Made by a program: the position numbers and the translations under genes. From Gammaproteobacteria bacterium (GTDB lineage Bacteria; Pseudomonadota; Gammaproteobacteria; Magnimaribacterales; AG-339-G14): 64,000 nucleotides of DNA. Positions 25,833-33,680 of the stretch are shown here, in pieces. Position 1 is the first letter of the stretch. Each line of letters begins with the position of its first letter. The notes under the pieces were generated by a model. The model saw nothing but the letters and a program-made list of their open reading frames with translations. It was not told the DNA's origin and did no database searches. The stretch is from NCBI GenBank assembly GCA_019652555.1, contig BPAJ01000001.1, forward strand, positions 1-64,000, read 5' to 3'.

Positions 25833-26991
25833 TATTGATTGATATGTACTCTGGGGATAGGTCTGAAGTCATGACAAGAGCCGATTGTTTAGATTTTCCA
25901 AGATTGATTTCAATATTGATTGTTTTTTTTCTAAATTCCTTTTTACCTTTTGCTTCGGAATATTTTGGACTTAGATTTCCATTCACTAAAACCGGATGAC
26001 CTCCAATTTTTAGTGATAGATTTTTCATATCAAACTCCTTTTCATCGGCATTTCCTGCAGCAGTAATAATTCTGCCCCAATTAGGGTCTTCACCATATGC
26101 GGCTGTTTTAACCAGAGGAGAGTTTGCAACTTTTAAAGCAACTTTCTTAGAAGCTTTATAAGAGCTTAATCCCGAAACTTTAATCTTAATAAGTTTGGTT
26201 GCACCTTCTCCATCTAAGACCATCTTTTCAGCTAATTCTCTAAAGACCTCAAAAAAGTTATTCTTAATTTTTTTGTGATATTTCTTAAAGTCACTTTTTT
26301 TCTTTGAGGTTGTTGCAAAAATACTTGAATCACTTGGAGATTGATCTCCATCAATTGAGATGGCATTGAATGTCTGATCGCAAATATCCCTATGTAATTT
26401 CTTCAATTGAATTTTTGAAAGTTTTAGATCCGTAAAAATAAAACTCAGGGTAGTTGCCATATTCGGTTCTATCATCCCAACTCCTTTTGCAACTCCGATT
26501 ACATTAATTTTTTGACTTCCTAGTTTAAATTCTTTTTTTACTACCTTATGTCGAGTATCTGTAGTCATTATTGCATTGGCAAAGTCTTCCCAAGAATTTT
26601 TCCCTAACTGGTTGGTGCATTTTTTAAACGCTTGAGTAAGCTTTTTAGTATCAAGTAGTTCTCCTACCACGCCAGTAGAAAAGGGGAGGATATTGTCTCT
26701 GGATACATTTAATGAAGAGGAAACATCCTCAATGAGTTTTTCAGAGTCTATTTTTCCTTTCTTGCCGGTTGCAGCATTTGCATTTCCAGCATTGACCATC
26801 AAGACCTTTGGTTCTGAAATATTTTTATTAATTTTTTCCAAACATATTTCAACCGGTGCAGACTTAAATTTATTTGAGGTAAACAAGCCAGACCAAATTG
26901 CTTCTTTCTCAAGTTTTACTATTGAGGTATCCAATCTAGTTCCATACTTCGTCTTGGAGGATGCGCAACCAATTTTTATATCTTTCAACAT
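25816..26991 (-). CDS. argJ: Bifunctional ornithine acetyltransferase/N-acetylglutamate synthase
   Basis: Recycles the acetyl group in arginine synthesis (N-acetylornithine plus glutamate), and in bifunctional forms also makes N-acetylglutamate from acetyl-CoA. The 391 residues carry the self-cleavage site PNMATTLSFIFTD; Thr180 is the predicted N-terminal nucleophile of the beta chain. KGVGMIEPN and the GEDPNWGRIITAAGNA block are intact. It shares one base with the secA stop and overlaps the ThiE-like gene, so it belongs to a minus-strand operon. Confidence 0.95.
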   Translation of the reverse strand: MLKDIKIGCASSKTKYGTRLDTSIVKLEKEAIWSGLFTSNKFKSAPVEICLEKINKNISEPKVLMVNAGNANAATGKKGKIDSEKLIEDVSSSLNVSRDNILPFSTGVVGELLDTKKLTQAFKKCTNQLGKNSWEDFANAIMTTDTRHKVVKKEFKLGSQKINVIGVAKGVGMIEPNMATTLSFIFTDLKLSKIQLKKLHRDICDQTFNAISIDGDQSPSDSSIFATTSKKKSDFKKYHKKIKNNFFEVFRELAEKMVLDGEGATKLIKIKVSGLSSYKASKKVALKVANSPLVKTAAYGEDPNWGRIITAAGNADEKEFDMKNLSLKIGGHPVLVNGNLSPKYSEAKGKKEFRKKTINIEINLGKSKQSALVMTSDLSPEYISINSDYRS

Positions 26992-29624
26992 TATCTCTTT
27001 TTCTTTTTTCTGTTAGCTTTTGCTTGCAGTCTTCTTAAACGTCTATTTCCCTCTACTGGTTGATCGTTATTAGATACCTGTTGGTTAGACACAGAGTTAT
27101 CCATAAATGCTGATGGAGAATTTTCATGCACTGTTTTAGTTTTTTCTAAGACCTCTCTAGATTTCATCTTTTCAATTTCTTGTTCGTCTTCAGGTTTTAC
27201 TTCGACACGGCAGAGAAATCTTGTAGATTCTTTTTTTATTGTTTCAAGAAGTTGTTCAAACATCTCAAACGCTTCTCTTTTGTATTCAAGACGCGGATCT
27301 TTTCCTGCATAACTTCGAAACCCAATGTTTTGTCTAAGCGAATCAAGTTGATTGATATGATTCTTCCAACTTTGATCAATGACCTGCAGGATGATTTGAT
27401 TTTCCAATTGAGAATAAACGCTTGGAAATTTGTTTCTTTTTTCTAAGTAAATTTCGTCAGCAAAATCCAAAAGCTTATTCAACACTTCTTGCGTGTTGGA
27501 TTCACTATTTTCTAATTCAGCTTTTAAATTAAATTGCAGATTAAATTCAGATTCTAAGATATTTGTTAGTTCATCAACTTTCCAATTAGTTTCTATTTCA
27601 TATTCAGGAATATGAGCTTCAAAAGTCGAGCTCAAAACATCAGCTCGCATATTTGAAATTAAGTCGTCTAAATCTTTATCTTCTAATATTTCCTTTCGTT
27701 GCTTATAAATTACCTGTCTTTGTTCATTCAAGACATCGTCAAATTCTAGTATTCTTTTCCGAATATCAAAATTCCTACCTTCAACTCTCCGTTGAGCTCG
27801 TTCTATAGAATTCGTTAACATCTTATGTTCTATCGATTCTCCTTTTTTCATTCCACCGAAGGATTGCATAAGAGCTTTCATTCGATCAGGGGCAAATATC
27901 TTAAGTAAGCCATCATCTAGTGATAAGAAAAACTGGGAAGAACCGGGGTCACCTTGCCGTCCTGACCTTCCTCTAAGTTGGTTATCAATTCTTCGAGATT
28001 CATGTCTTTCGGTACCGATGACATGTAATCCTCCTAATTCAACAATTTCTTTTCTGGCTGTTTCAGATTCTGGGAACCCTCCAAGGACAATATCTGTTCC
28101 TCTTCCAGCCATATTTGTAGCTATGGTTACAGCTTTTTCTTTTCCAGCTTGGGAAATTATTTCTGCTTCTTGTTGATTTTGTTTGGCATTTAAAACACGA
28201 TGAGGAATATTTAACGTATCTAGTTTTTTTGACAAAACTTCAGAGTTTTCAACAGATATGGTGCCGACAAGAATGGGATTACCTTTTTCGTGATAAGTCT
28301 TTATCTCATCGATAATGGCATCGTTTTTTTCTTCCTCTGTGAGATAAATTTTATCGTTTTTGTCTTCTCTAACCATTGGAAGATTTGTGGGAATAGAAAT
28401 TGCCTCCAAAGAATAAATTTCGTCAAATTCTCTAGCCTCTGTTTTGGCAGTTCCTGTCATGCCTGACAGCTTTTCAAACATCCTAAAGAAGTTTTGAAAA
28501 GTAGTAGATGCGAGTGTTTGACTTTCAACTTGAATATCCAAATTTTCCTTTAATTCTAAAGCTTGATGCACTCCATCAGAAAGTCTTCTGCCTGGCATTG
28601 CTCGACCTGAATTTGTATCAATTAAGATGACTTTTCCATTTTGAACTATGTAATCAGTATTTTTTTCAAACAGAGTTTCAGCCCTAACAAGAGCTTGAAC
28701 CATATTCAGAAGTTTTAAGTTTTCACTGGCATAGAGACTCACAGAATCCTCGAGGAGGTTATTTTGCTTGAGATAATTTTCTATTTTTTCATGCCCATTT
28801 TCGGTAATTTCAATCGATCTGGATTGTAAATCTATAGTAAAGTCTCCTGCTTTTACGACTTCTTCTTTTTCAAAATCAAACTCTTCCTCAGTGAGACTTT
28901 TTACGACCGGCTTAAGCTTTTTGTAGAGAGGCCCATTATCTTCTGCAACGCCACTTATTATTAGAGGAGTTCTGGCTTCATCGATTAAAATCGAATCCAC
29001 TTCGTCTACCACCACAAAATAAGGATCTCTTTGAAGACGATCTTCCTCTCTTAAAACCATATTGTCTCTAAGGTAGTCAAAACCTAGCTCGTTGTTTGTG
29101 GCATAAACGACATCTTTGGCATAGTTTTCTTTTTTCTCTAAAGGATTAAGTTCTGGAGTGATATATCCAACATTCATTCCCAAGCCCTCAAAAATTGGAG
29201 CCATCCAATTTGCATCTCTTTTGGCTAGGTATTCATTTGCAGTAACTACGATGACACTTTTTCCAGTAAGCGCATTGAGATAACAGGGTAGGGTTGCAAC
29301 CAATGTCTTTCCTTCTCCCGTTGCCATTTCAGCAATCATGCCTTCATTTAAAATGGCACCACCAATTAATTGACAATCGTAGTGACGAAGTCCTAAAAAC
29401 CTTTTGCTTGATTCTCTTACAGCTGCAAACGCCTCTGGCATGAGGTCTTCTAAACTTGAACCTTCGGAAAGTCTTTCTTTTAATTTACTAGTAGTATTTT
29501 TTAGTTCTTCATCCGTGAAAGAACCAAAATTTTGTTCTAAATCATTTATTGAATTTACAACGCTTCCGAGTTTACGTAAAACTCGCTTATCTTTGTTTCC
29601 AAATAAGAATGACAATATGGACAT
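26991..29624 (-). CDS. secA: Protein translocase ATPase SecA, lacking zinc tail
   Basis: Motor of Sec-dependent protein export. The 877 residues include Walker A ATGEGKT (101-107), the DEAD-like DEVDSILIDEARTPLIISG, the preprotein cross-linking domain, TNMAGRGTDIVLGG and the RIDNQLRGRSGRQGDPG helicase motif. The C terminus ends in an Arg/Lys-rich tail (NRRLRRLQAKANRKKKKR) and lacks the CxCx8C(H/C) zinc motif that binds SecB in most proteobacteria. The protein is about 25 residues shorter than in E. coli. It stands between lpxC and argJ in the minus-strand operon. Confidence 0.97.
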   Translation of the reverse strand: MSILSFLFGNKDKRVLRKLGSVVNSINDLEQNFGSFTDEELKNTTSKLKERLSEGSSLEDLMPEAFAAVRESSKRFLGLRHYDCQLIGGAILNEGMIAEMATGEGKTLVATLPCYLNALTGKSVIVVTANEYLAKRDANWMAPIFEGLGMNVGYITPELNPLEKKENYAKDVVYATNNELGFDYLRDNMVLREEDRLQRDPYFVVVDEVDSILIDEARTPLIISGVAEDNGPLYKKLKPVVKSLTEEEFDFEKEEVVKAGDFTIDLQSRSIEITENGHEKIENYLKQNNLLEDSVSLYASENLKLLNMVQALVRAETLFEKNTDYIVQNGKVILIDTNSGRAMPGRRLSDGVHQALELKENLDIQVESQTLASTTFQNFFRMFEKLSGMTGTAKTEAREFDEIYSLEAISIPTNLPMVREDKNDKIYLTEEEKNDAIIDEIKTYHEKGNPILVGTISVENSEVLSKKLDTLNIPHRVLNAKQNQQEAEIISQAGKEKAVTIATNMAGRGTDIVLGGFPESETARKEIVELGGLHVIGTERHESRRIDNQLRGRSGRQGDPGSSQFFLSLDDGLLKIFAPDRMKALMQSFGGMKKGESIEHKMLTNSIERAQRRVEGRNFDIRKRILEFDDVLNEQRQVIYKQRKEILEDKDLDDLISNMRADVLSSTFEAHIPEYEIETNWKVDELTNILESEFNLQFNLKAELENSESNTQEVLNKLLDFADEIYLEKRNKFPSVYSQLENQIILQVIDQSWKNHINQLDSLRQNIGFRSYAGKDPRLEYKREAFEMFEQLLETIKKESTRFLCRVEVKPEDEQEIEKMKSREVLEKTKTVHENSPSAFMDNSVSNQQVSNNDQPVEGNRRLRRLQAKANRKKKKR

Positions 29625-29626
29625 GT

Positions 29627-30547
29627 TTATCCAAGACTAGGGTCGATGATTGGTTCTATATAATCAATAATAGGATTATCACTTTCAGAAGAAATGAGCT
29701 CCCATGAATCTGGAACTTCAATTAATTTTCTTAAAAGCAAGTTGTTTTGTGTATGTCCAGATTTATAGCCCTCAAATTCTCCAATAAGATTATGTTGCAA
29801 TAAATATAAGTCTCCGATTACATCCAAAATTTTATGTTTTACCAACTCATCTTTAGATCGTAAACCCTCTTCGTTTAAGATTTCATTATCTTTGATGGCG
29901 ATAGCATTTTTTTGACTGGCACCTAAGGCAAGAGAATTCTTTTTCAATGCTTCGAGTTCTTCCATAAAGCCATAAGTCCTTGATCTTGAAATTTCTTTTA
30001 AATATGTCGTTGAATTAAAATCAACCGTGGTTGTTCTAGAGTGACCTTTGCGCGCTTCGTCATCATAGACAAGCGAATGTGTTACTTTAAAACCGTCGTA
30101 AGGAGACAGTTTCGCATAAGCACCATTATCGGTAGTTATTGAGATTTCTTTTTTAATTTTTATAAACTTTTTGGGCTTTGTTTGTTCTTTAATACCTGCA
30201 GACTGAATTAAGAAAACAAAAGGACTCGCACTACCATCCATAATTGGCACTTCGCAATCGTTTATTTCTACGGTGACATTATCTATACCTAATCCAGCAA
30301 AAGCAGACATCATATGTTCCACAGTAGCAATCTCAATCTCCCCATCTTTTAATGTTGTTGCCATTGAAGTTGGCCCAACATTCTCAACTACTGCTTTTAT
30401 TTCAACGTTAGGCTCTAAATCAATTCTTCTAAAGACTACTCCCTGATCTTCTTCAGCTGGGAGAAGGTTAATCGTTATTTTTCTTCCGGTATGAAGTCCA
30501 ACTCCAGTTGCTTTTATAGGATTTGTAAGAGTTCTTTGTACCAACAT
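29627..30547 (-). CDS. lpxC: UDP-3-O-acyl-N-acetylglucosamine deacetylase
   Basis: Zinc amidase for the committed step of lipid A synthesis. The 306 residues contain HTGRKI, the zinc motif EHMMSAFAGLGIDN (Glu77, His78), the second and third zinc ligands in HKILDVIGDLYLL and the catalytic His in GHTQNNLLLRKLI. The full family signature is present, so the cell should make lipopolysaccharide. It sits two bases upstream of secA on the minus strand, matching the common gammaproteobacterial order lpxC-secA. Confidence 0.97.
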   Translation of the reverse strand: MLVQRTLTNPIKATGVGLHTGRKITINLLPAEEDQGVVFRRIDLEPNVEIKAVVENVGPTSMATTLKDGEIEIATVEHMMSAFAGLGIDNVTVEINDCEVPIMDGSASPFVFLIQSAGIKEQTKPKKFIKIKKEISITTDNGAYAKLSPYDGFKVTHSLVYDDEARKGHSRTTTVDFNSTTYLKEISRSRTYGFMEELEALKKNSLALGASQKNAIAIKDNEILNEEGLRSKDELVKHKILDVIGDLYLLQHNLIGEFEGYKSGHTQNNLLLRKLIEVPDSWELISSESDNPIIDYIEPIIDPSLG

Positions 30548-30552
30548 TGCTT

Positions 30553-31251
30553 TTAAATTCTTTGTTTTCTGGCTTCAAATAGAATAACAGAACAAGCATT
30601 GGATACGTTAAGACTTTCTATTTGCTCATTCATGGGAATTCTTATCATTTCGTCTATATCTTTTTTTAGATTTGGTTTTATGCCTTCACCTTCGGACCCC
30701 ATTATAATAGCCGTAGGTAAGTTATAGTCACACTCGTAATAGTTTTTCTCAGCAGTCCCATCGCAACCAAGAATATTGAAATTTAAAGTTTTAAGATTTT
30801 TTAGTAGATACTTGATGTTGTTAACAATAACAAAAGGTATTATTTCTGAAGCACCTTTGGAAACCTTTCTTACTGTTTCGGTAAGATGACATGCTCTATT
30901 TTTGCTGACTATTACGGCATCTACATTTGCAGCTAAAGCAGTTCTTAATATGGAACCTACATTTTGTGGATCCATAACATGATCCAAAATCAGTAGAAGT
31001 GAATTCTCTTTTTGACTAATCAACTTTTCTAAAAAATTAATATCTTTTATTTGCGATGGTTTGAAAGTAGCTGATAGTTTCTTATCTGTATTAAATGAGA
31101 TAGGTAAATCTTTTTCCTCTGCAAGTGAAATCAATTCTAAAGTTTTTTTATTATTTTTATCTTTTGGAACAGAAAGCTCCTCAATATTTTGAGGCAGGTT
31201 ATCAAGTAAAGTTTTGATAAAGTTTTGATCAATAGTTTCCAACTTTTTCAT
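30553..31251 (-). CDS. rlmB: 23S rRNA 2'-O-methyltransferase (SpoU family)
   Basis: SpoU-type trefoil-knot methyltransferase. The 232 residues have the L30e-like N-terminal substrate domain and the three SpoU motifs: DHVMDPQNVGSILRTA, IIMGSEGEGIKPNLKKDID and IPMNEQIESLNVSNACSVILFE. Position directly after rnr matches rnr-rlmB of E. coli and supports RlmB (Gm2251). It begins two bases after rnr on the minus strand. Confidence 0.92.
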   Translation of the reverse strand: MKKLETIDQNFIKTLLDNLPQNIEELSVPKDKNNKKTLELISLAEEKDLPISFNTDKKLSATFKPSQIKDINFLEKLISQKENSLLLILDHVMDPQNVGSILRTALAANVDAVIVSKNRACHLTETVRKVSKGASEIIPFVIVNNIKYLLKNLKTLNFNILGCDGTAEKNYYECDYNLPTAIIMGSEGEGIKPNLKKDIDEMIRIPMNEQIESLNVSNACSVILFEARKQRI

Positions 31252-31253
31252 AT

Positions 31254-33134
31254 CTAATTAATAACTTTCAAATCAATCCTTTTTCTAGAAGTTTCCACAG
31301 ATTTTATTTTAATTTTAAATTTATCACCCAACGCATAAATATTATTTTTATTTGCTGAAGTAAGAGAATGAGCTGTCGCATCATGAACATAATAAGGTGA
31401 TCTTTTAAGATTTTTTATATGACAAAACCCCTCAATATTAAGTCCATCGATATGCATAAATACGCCAAATTCCAATACCGCCACAACTTCTCCATAAAAT
31501 TCTTTTCCGATGTGTTGTTCGGCACACTTACAACTTAGATATTTAGATGATTCCCTTACGATTTTCTCTGCTTCTCTATCTTTATCACTACAAATTGTAG
31601 CAATTCCATCTATTTCATCTTGAGAATAAGAGCTTCCTTTTTTTTCAATAATCGACTTAATAACTCTATGCGTTACCAGATCCGAATACCTTCTTATTGG
31701 AGATGTAAAATGACAGTATTCTTCGAGTCCAAGAGCAAAATGGTTACTTTCTTTTCCTGAATAGACAGCAAGCTTCATACTTCTTAAGATCTGATATATC
31801 AAAGAAAAGGATTTTTCTTTTTGTTTGATCTCTTTAAGCCAAGCGTTGAGTTTCTTTCTAGGATTAGATTCAGTCATGCCTTTACGAAGACCTCTCGCTT
31901 TTAGAAATTCTTTAAGCTTTTCCAATTCATTGTAATCCGGATTATCGTGGTGTCGGAATGGGATAGGTTTTTTAATTTTTTTAGTTAATTTTGCTGCACA
32001 AATATTTGCCAGAATCATAGATTCTTCTATGACTTCGTTTGCTAATAGATGATTTATCGATTTGAACTTAATTATTTTGTTATCTTTGCCAACAGGTCTG
32101 TATTCAGGAAGATAAAAATCTATTGCCTTTCTTTCTTCTCTTATTTTTCTTCTCAAAGCATGTATTTTTTTTAGAGCATTTAAATTAGAGACAATATCAT
32201 CTGAAAGAGCGGTTTGACCTTTTTGATAAAATTTTTCAACCTCATCATAGGTGAGACGATTCTTAGAACAGATTACAGAATTGAAAAATTCATAGGATTT
32301 TATTTCTCCTTCTCCATCAAGATATATTTCACAAGTTAAAACCAACTTATCCTCATTAGGCCTCAACGAACAAAGTTTATTTGATATAAGTTCTGGCAGC
32401 ATAGGGATAACTTTTTTTTCAAAATAAACCGATGTGGCTCTGGACAAAGCTTCTTTATCTAGCGAAGAATCTTGAAGTACATATTCGGAAACGTCTGCTA
32501 TTGCTACATATAAAAGATAGCCATCGGAACTTTCTTCGGCATACACAGCATCATCAAAATCCTTAGCATTGCTTCCATCAATGGTCACAAAATTTAAACT
32601 TCTCAGATCTTTTCTGGAGTCGATATCCTGTGTTGAAATTTCTCTTTTGATCTTGTTGCATTCGTTAATAATAGATTTGGACCATTCGGTAGAAAGCTCG
32701 GTTCCATTGGTAGCAAAAATAAATGCCTCCTCAAATACATCATTGCTTTTTAAGGTTTTGATAGGCTTTGCTTTGGGCTTGTACTTTAGAGATGGTTGCG
32801 ACGTTATTCTTACTTCACAAATGTCATTTGATTTGAAATTCTTCAAATTCTTGCCCTCTAACAGGATATCGAGATGAAAACTTTTGTCTAAACTGGTTAG
32901 AAAAGTCTTGCCTTTATACTTCTTTATAATGCCCGTAAGCTCACTGGTATTCCTCTTCAAAACTTCCTTAATTTTTGCCTTACTCCCAGGCATTTTTTGA
33001 CAGACAACTTCATCTCCTGGAAAAACTTTAAACATTTCTCTATTTGATAAAGTCAGAAATTCATCCTCTGAATACTTTACCCTCCCTTTGCCCGATTTAT
33101 TTAAAAATACTTTGGCTTTGAAATTTTCTTTCAT
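31254..33134 (-). CDS. rnr: Ribonuclease R-like 3'-5' exoribonuclease
   Basis: Processive RNase II/RNB-family exonuclease. The 626 residues comprise cold-shock domains, the RNB core with active-site acids in IDGSNAKDFDDAVYAEE, and a C-terminal S1 domain (YGEVVAVLEFGVFMHIDGLNIEGFCHI). It is near RNase II in size and lacks the N-terminal helix-turn-helix and long basic tail of E. coli RNase R (813). The rlmB neighbour argues for rnr. TATAAT lies seven bases before the ATG with no ribosome-binding site. Divergent from rraA. Confidence 0.9.
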   Translation of the reverse strand: MKENFKAKVFLNKSGKGRVKYSEDEFLTLSNREMFKVFPGDEVVCQKMPGSKAKIKEVLKRNTSELTGIIKKYKGKTFLTSLDKSFHLDILLEGKNLKNFKSNDICEVRITSQPSLKYKPKAKPIKTLKSNDVFEEAFIFATNGTELSTEWSKSIINECNKIKREISTQDIDSRKDLRSLNFVTIDGSNAKDFDDAVYAEESSDGYLLYVAIADVSEYVLQDSSLDKEALSRATSVYFEKKVIPMLPELISNKLCSLRPNEDKLVLTCEIYLDGEGEIKSYEFFNSVICSKNRLTYDEVEKFYQKGQTALSDDIVSNLNALKKIHALRRKIREERKAIDFYLPEYRPVGKDNKIIKFKSINHLLANEVIEESMILANICAAKLTKKIKKPIPFRHHDNPDYNELEKLKEFLKARGLRKGMTESNPRKKLNAWLKEIKQKEKSFSLIYQILRSMKLAVYSGKESNHFALGLEEYCHFTSPIRRYSDLVTHRVIKSIIEKKGSSYSQDEIDGIATICSDKDREAEKIVRESSKYLSCKCAEQHIGKEFYGEVVAVLEFGVFMHIDGLNIEGFCHIKNLKRSPYYVHDATAHSLTSANKNNIYALGDKFKIKIKSVETSRKRIDLKVIN

Positions 33135-33141
33135 TGATTCA

Positions 33142-33147
33142 ATTATA
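33142..33147 (-). promoter_or_regulatory. -10 box of the rnr-rlmB-lpxC-secA operon, leaderless spacing
   Basis: On the minus strand a consensus TATAAT lies seven bases upstream of the rnr ATG. No Shine-Dalgarno and no strong -35 are visible. It is the only obvious promoter for this six-gene minus-strand series. Confidence 0.45.
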
Positions 33148-33203
33148 CTGCCCTTGATAATCTATAAAGCGATTTAATTTTTAATGTATATTGATAGAAA
33201 TAT

Positions 33204-33680
33204 ATGACCACCCCAGACTTAAGTGATAAGTACCCCCACGTAGATTTTTTGAATTTGCAGTTTACGAATTTTGGCAAAAAAGGTTTTTTTTCAGGAAAAA
33301 TTGAAACTGTAATTTGCCCTGACGATAATTCAAAAGTTAAGCAAATTCTAGGTGAAGAGGGCGACGGAAAAATTTTGATCGTTGATGGTCAAGGTAGTAC
33401 TAGAGTTGCCTTAATGGGAGACATGATTGCAGAGTCTGCAGAAAAAAATAATTGGCAAGCTGTCATAATAAATGGCTGTGTGAGAGATGTTGAGGCTTTG
33501 TCTAATTTCAAGATTGGAATATTTGCTTTGGGCTCAGTTCCAAAAAAAAGTGAAAAAAAAGATCAAGGCGAAATAGGAATCAATATTAAATTTGGGGGCA
33601 TCTCAATTGAATCTGGAAATTGGGCTTATGCTGATGAAAGCGGGATATTAATTTCCAAAGAACAATTAGATTTAGATTAG
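33204..33680 (+). CDS. rraA: Ribonuclease E activity regulator RraA-like protein
   Basis: Trimeric RraA-fold protein. In E. coli it binds RNase E and lowers mRNA decay; distant relatives are aldolases or demethylmenaquinone-associated. The 158 residues show DGQGSTRVALMGDMIAESA, INGCVRDVEAL and the SGNWAYADESGILIS ending. It is divergent from rnr, so two RNA-decay genes share a 69 bp region. It overlaps the convergent GH3 gene by four bases. Confidence 0.88.
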   Translation: MTTPDLSDKYPHVDFLNLQFTNFGKKGFFSGKIETVICPDDNSKVKQILGEEGDGKILIVDGQGSTRVALMGDMIAESAEKNNWQAVIINGCVRDVEALSNFKIGIFALGSVPKKSEKKDQGEIGINIKFGGISIESGNWAYADESGILISKEQLDLD

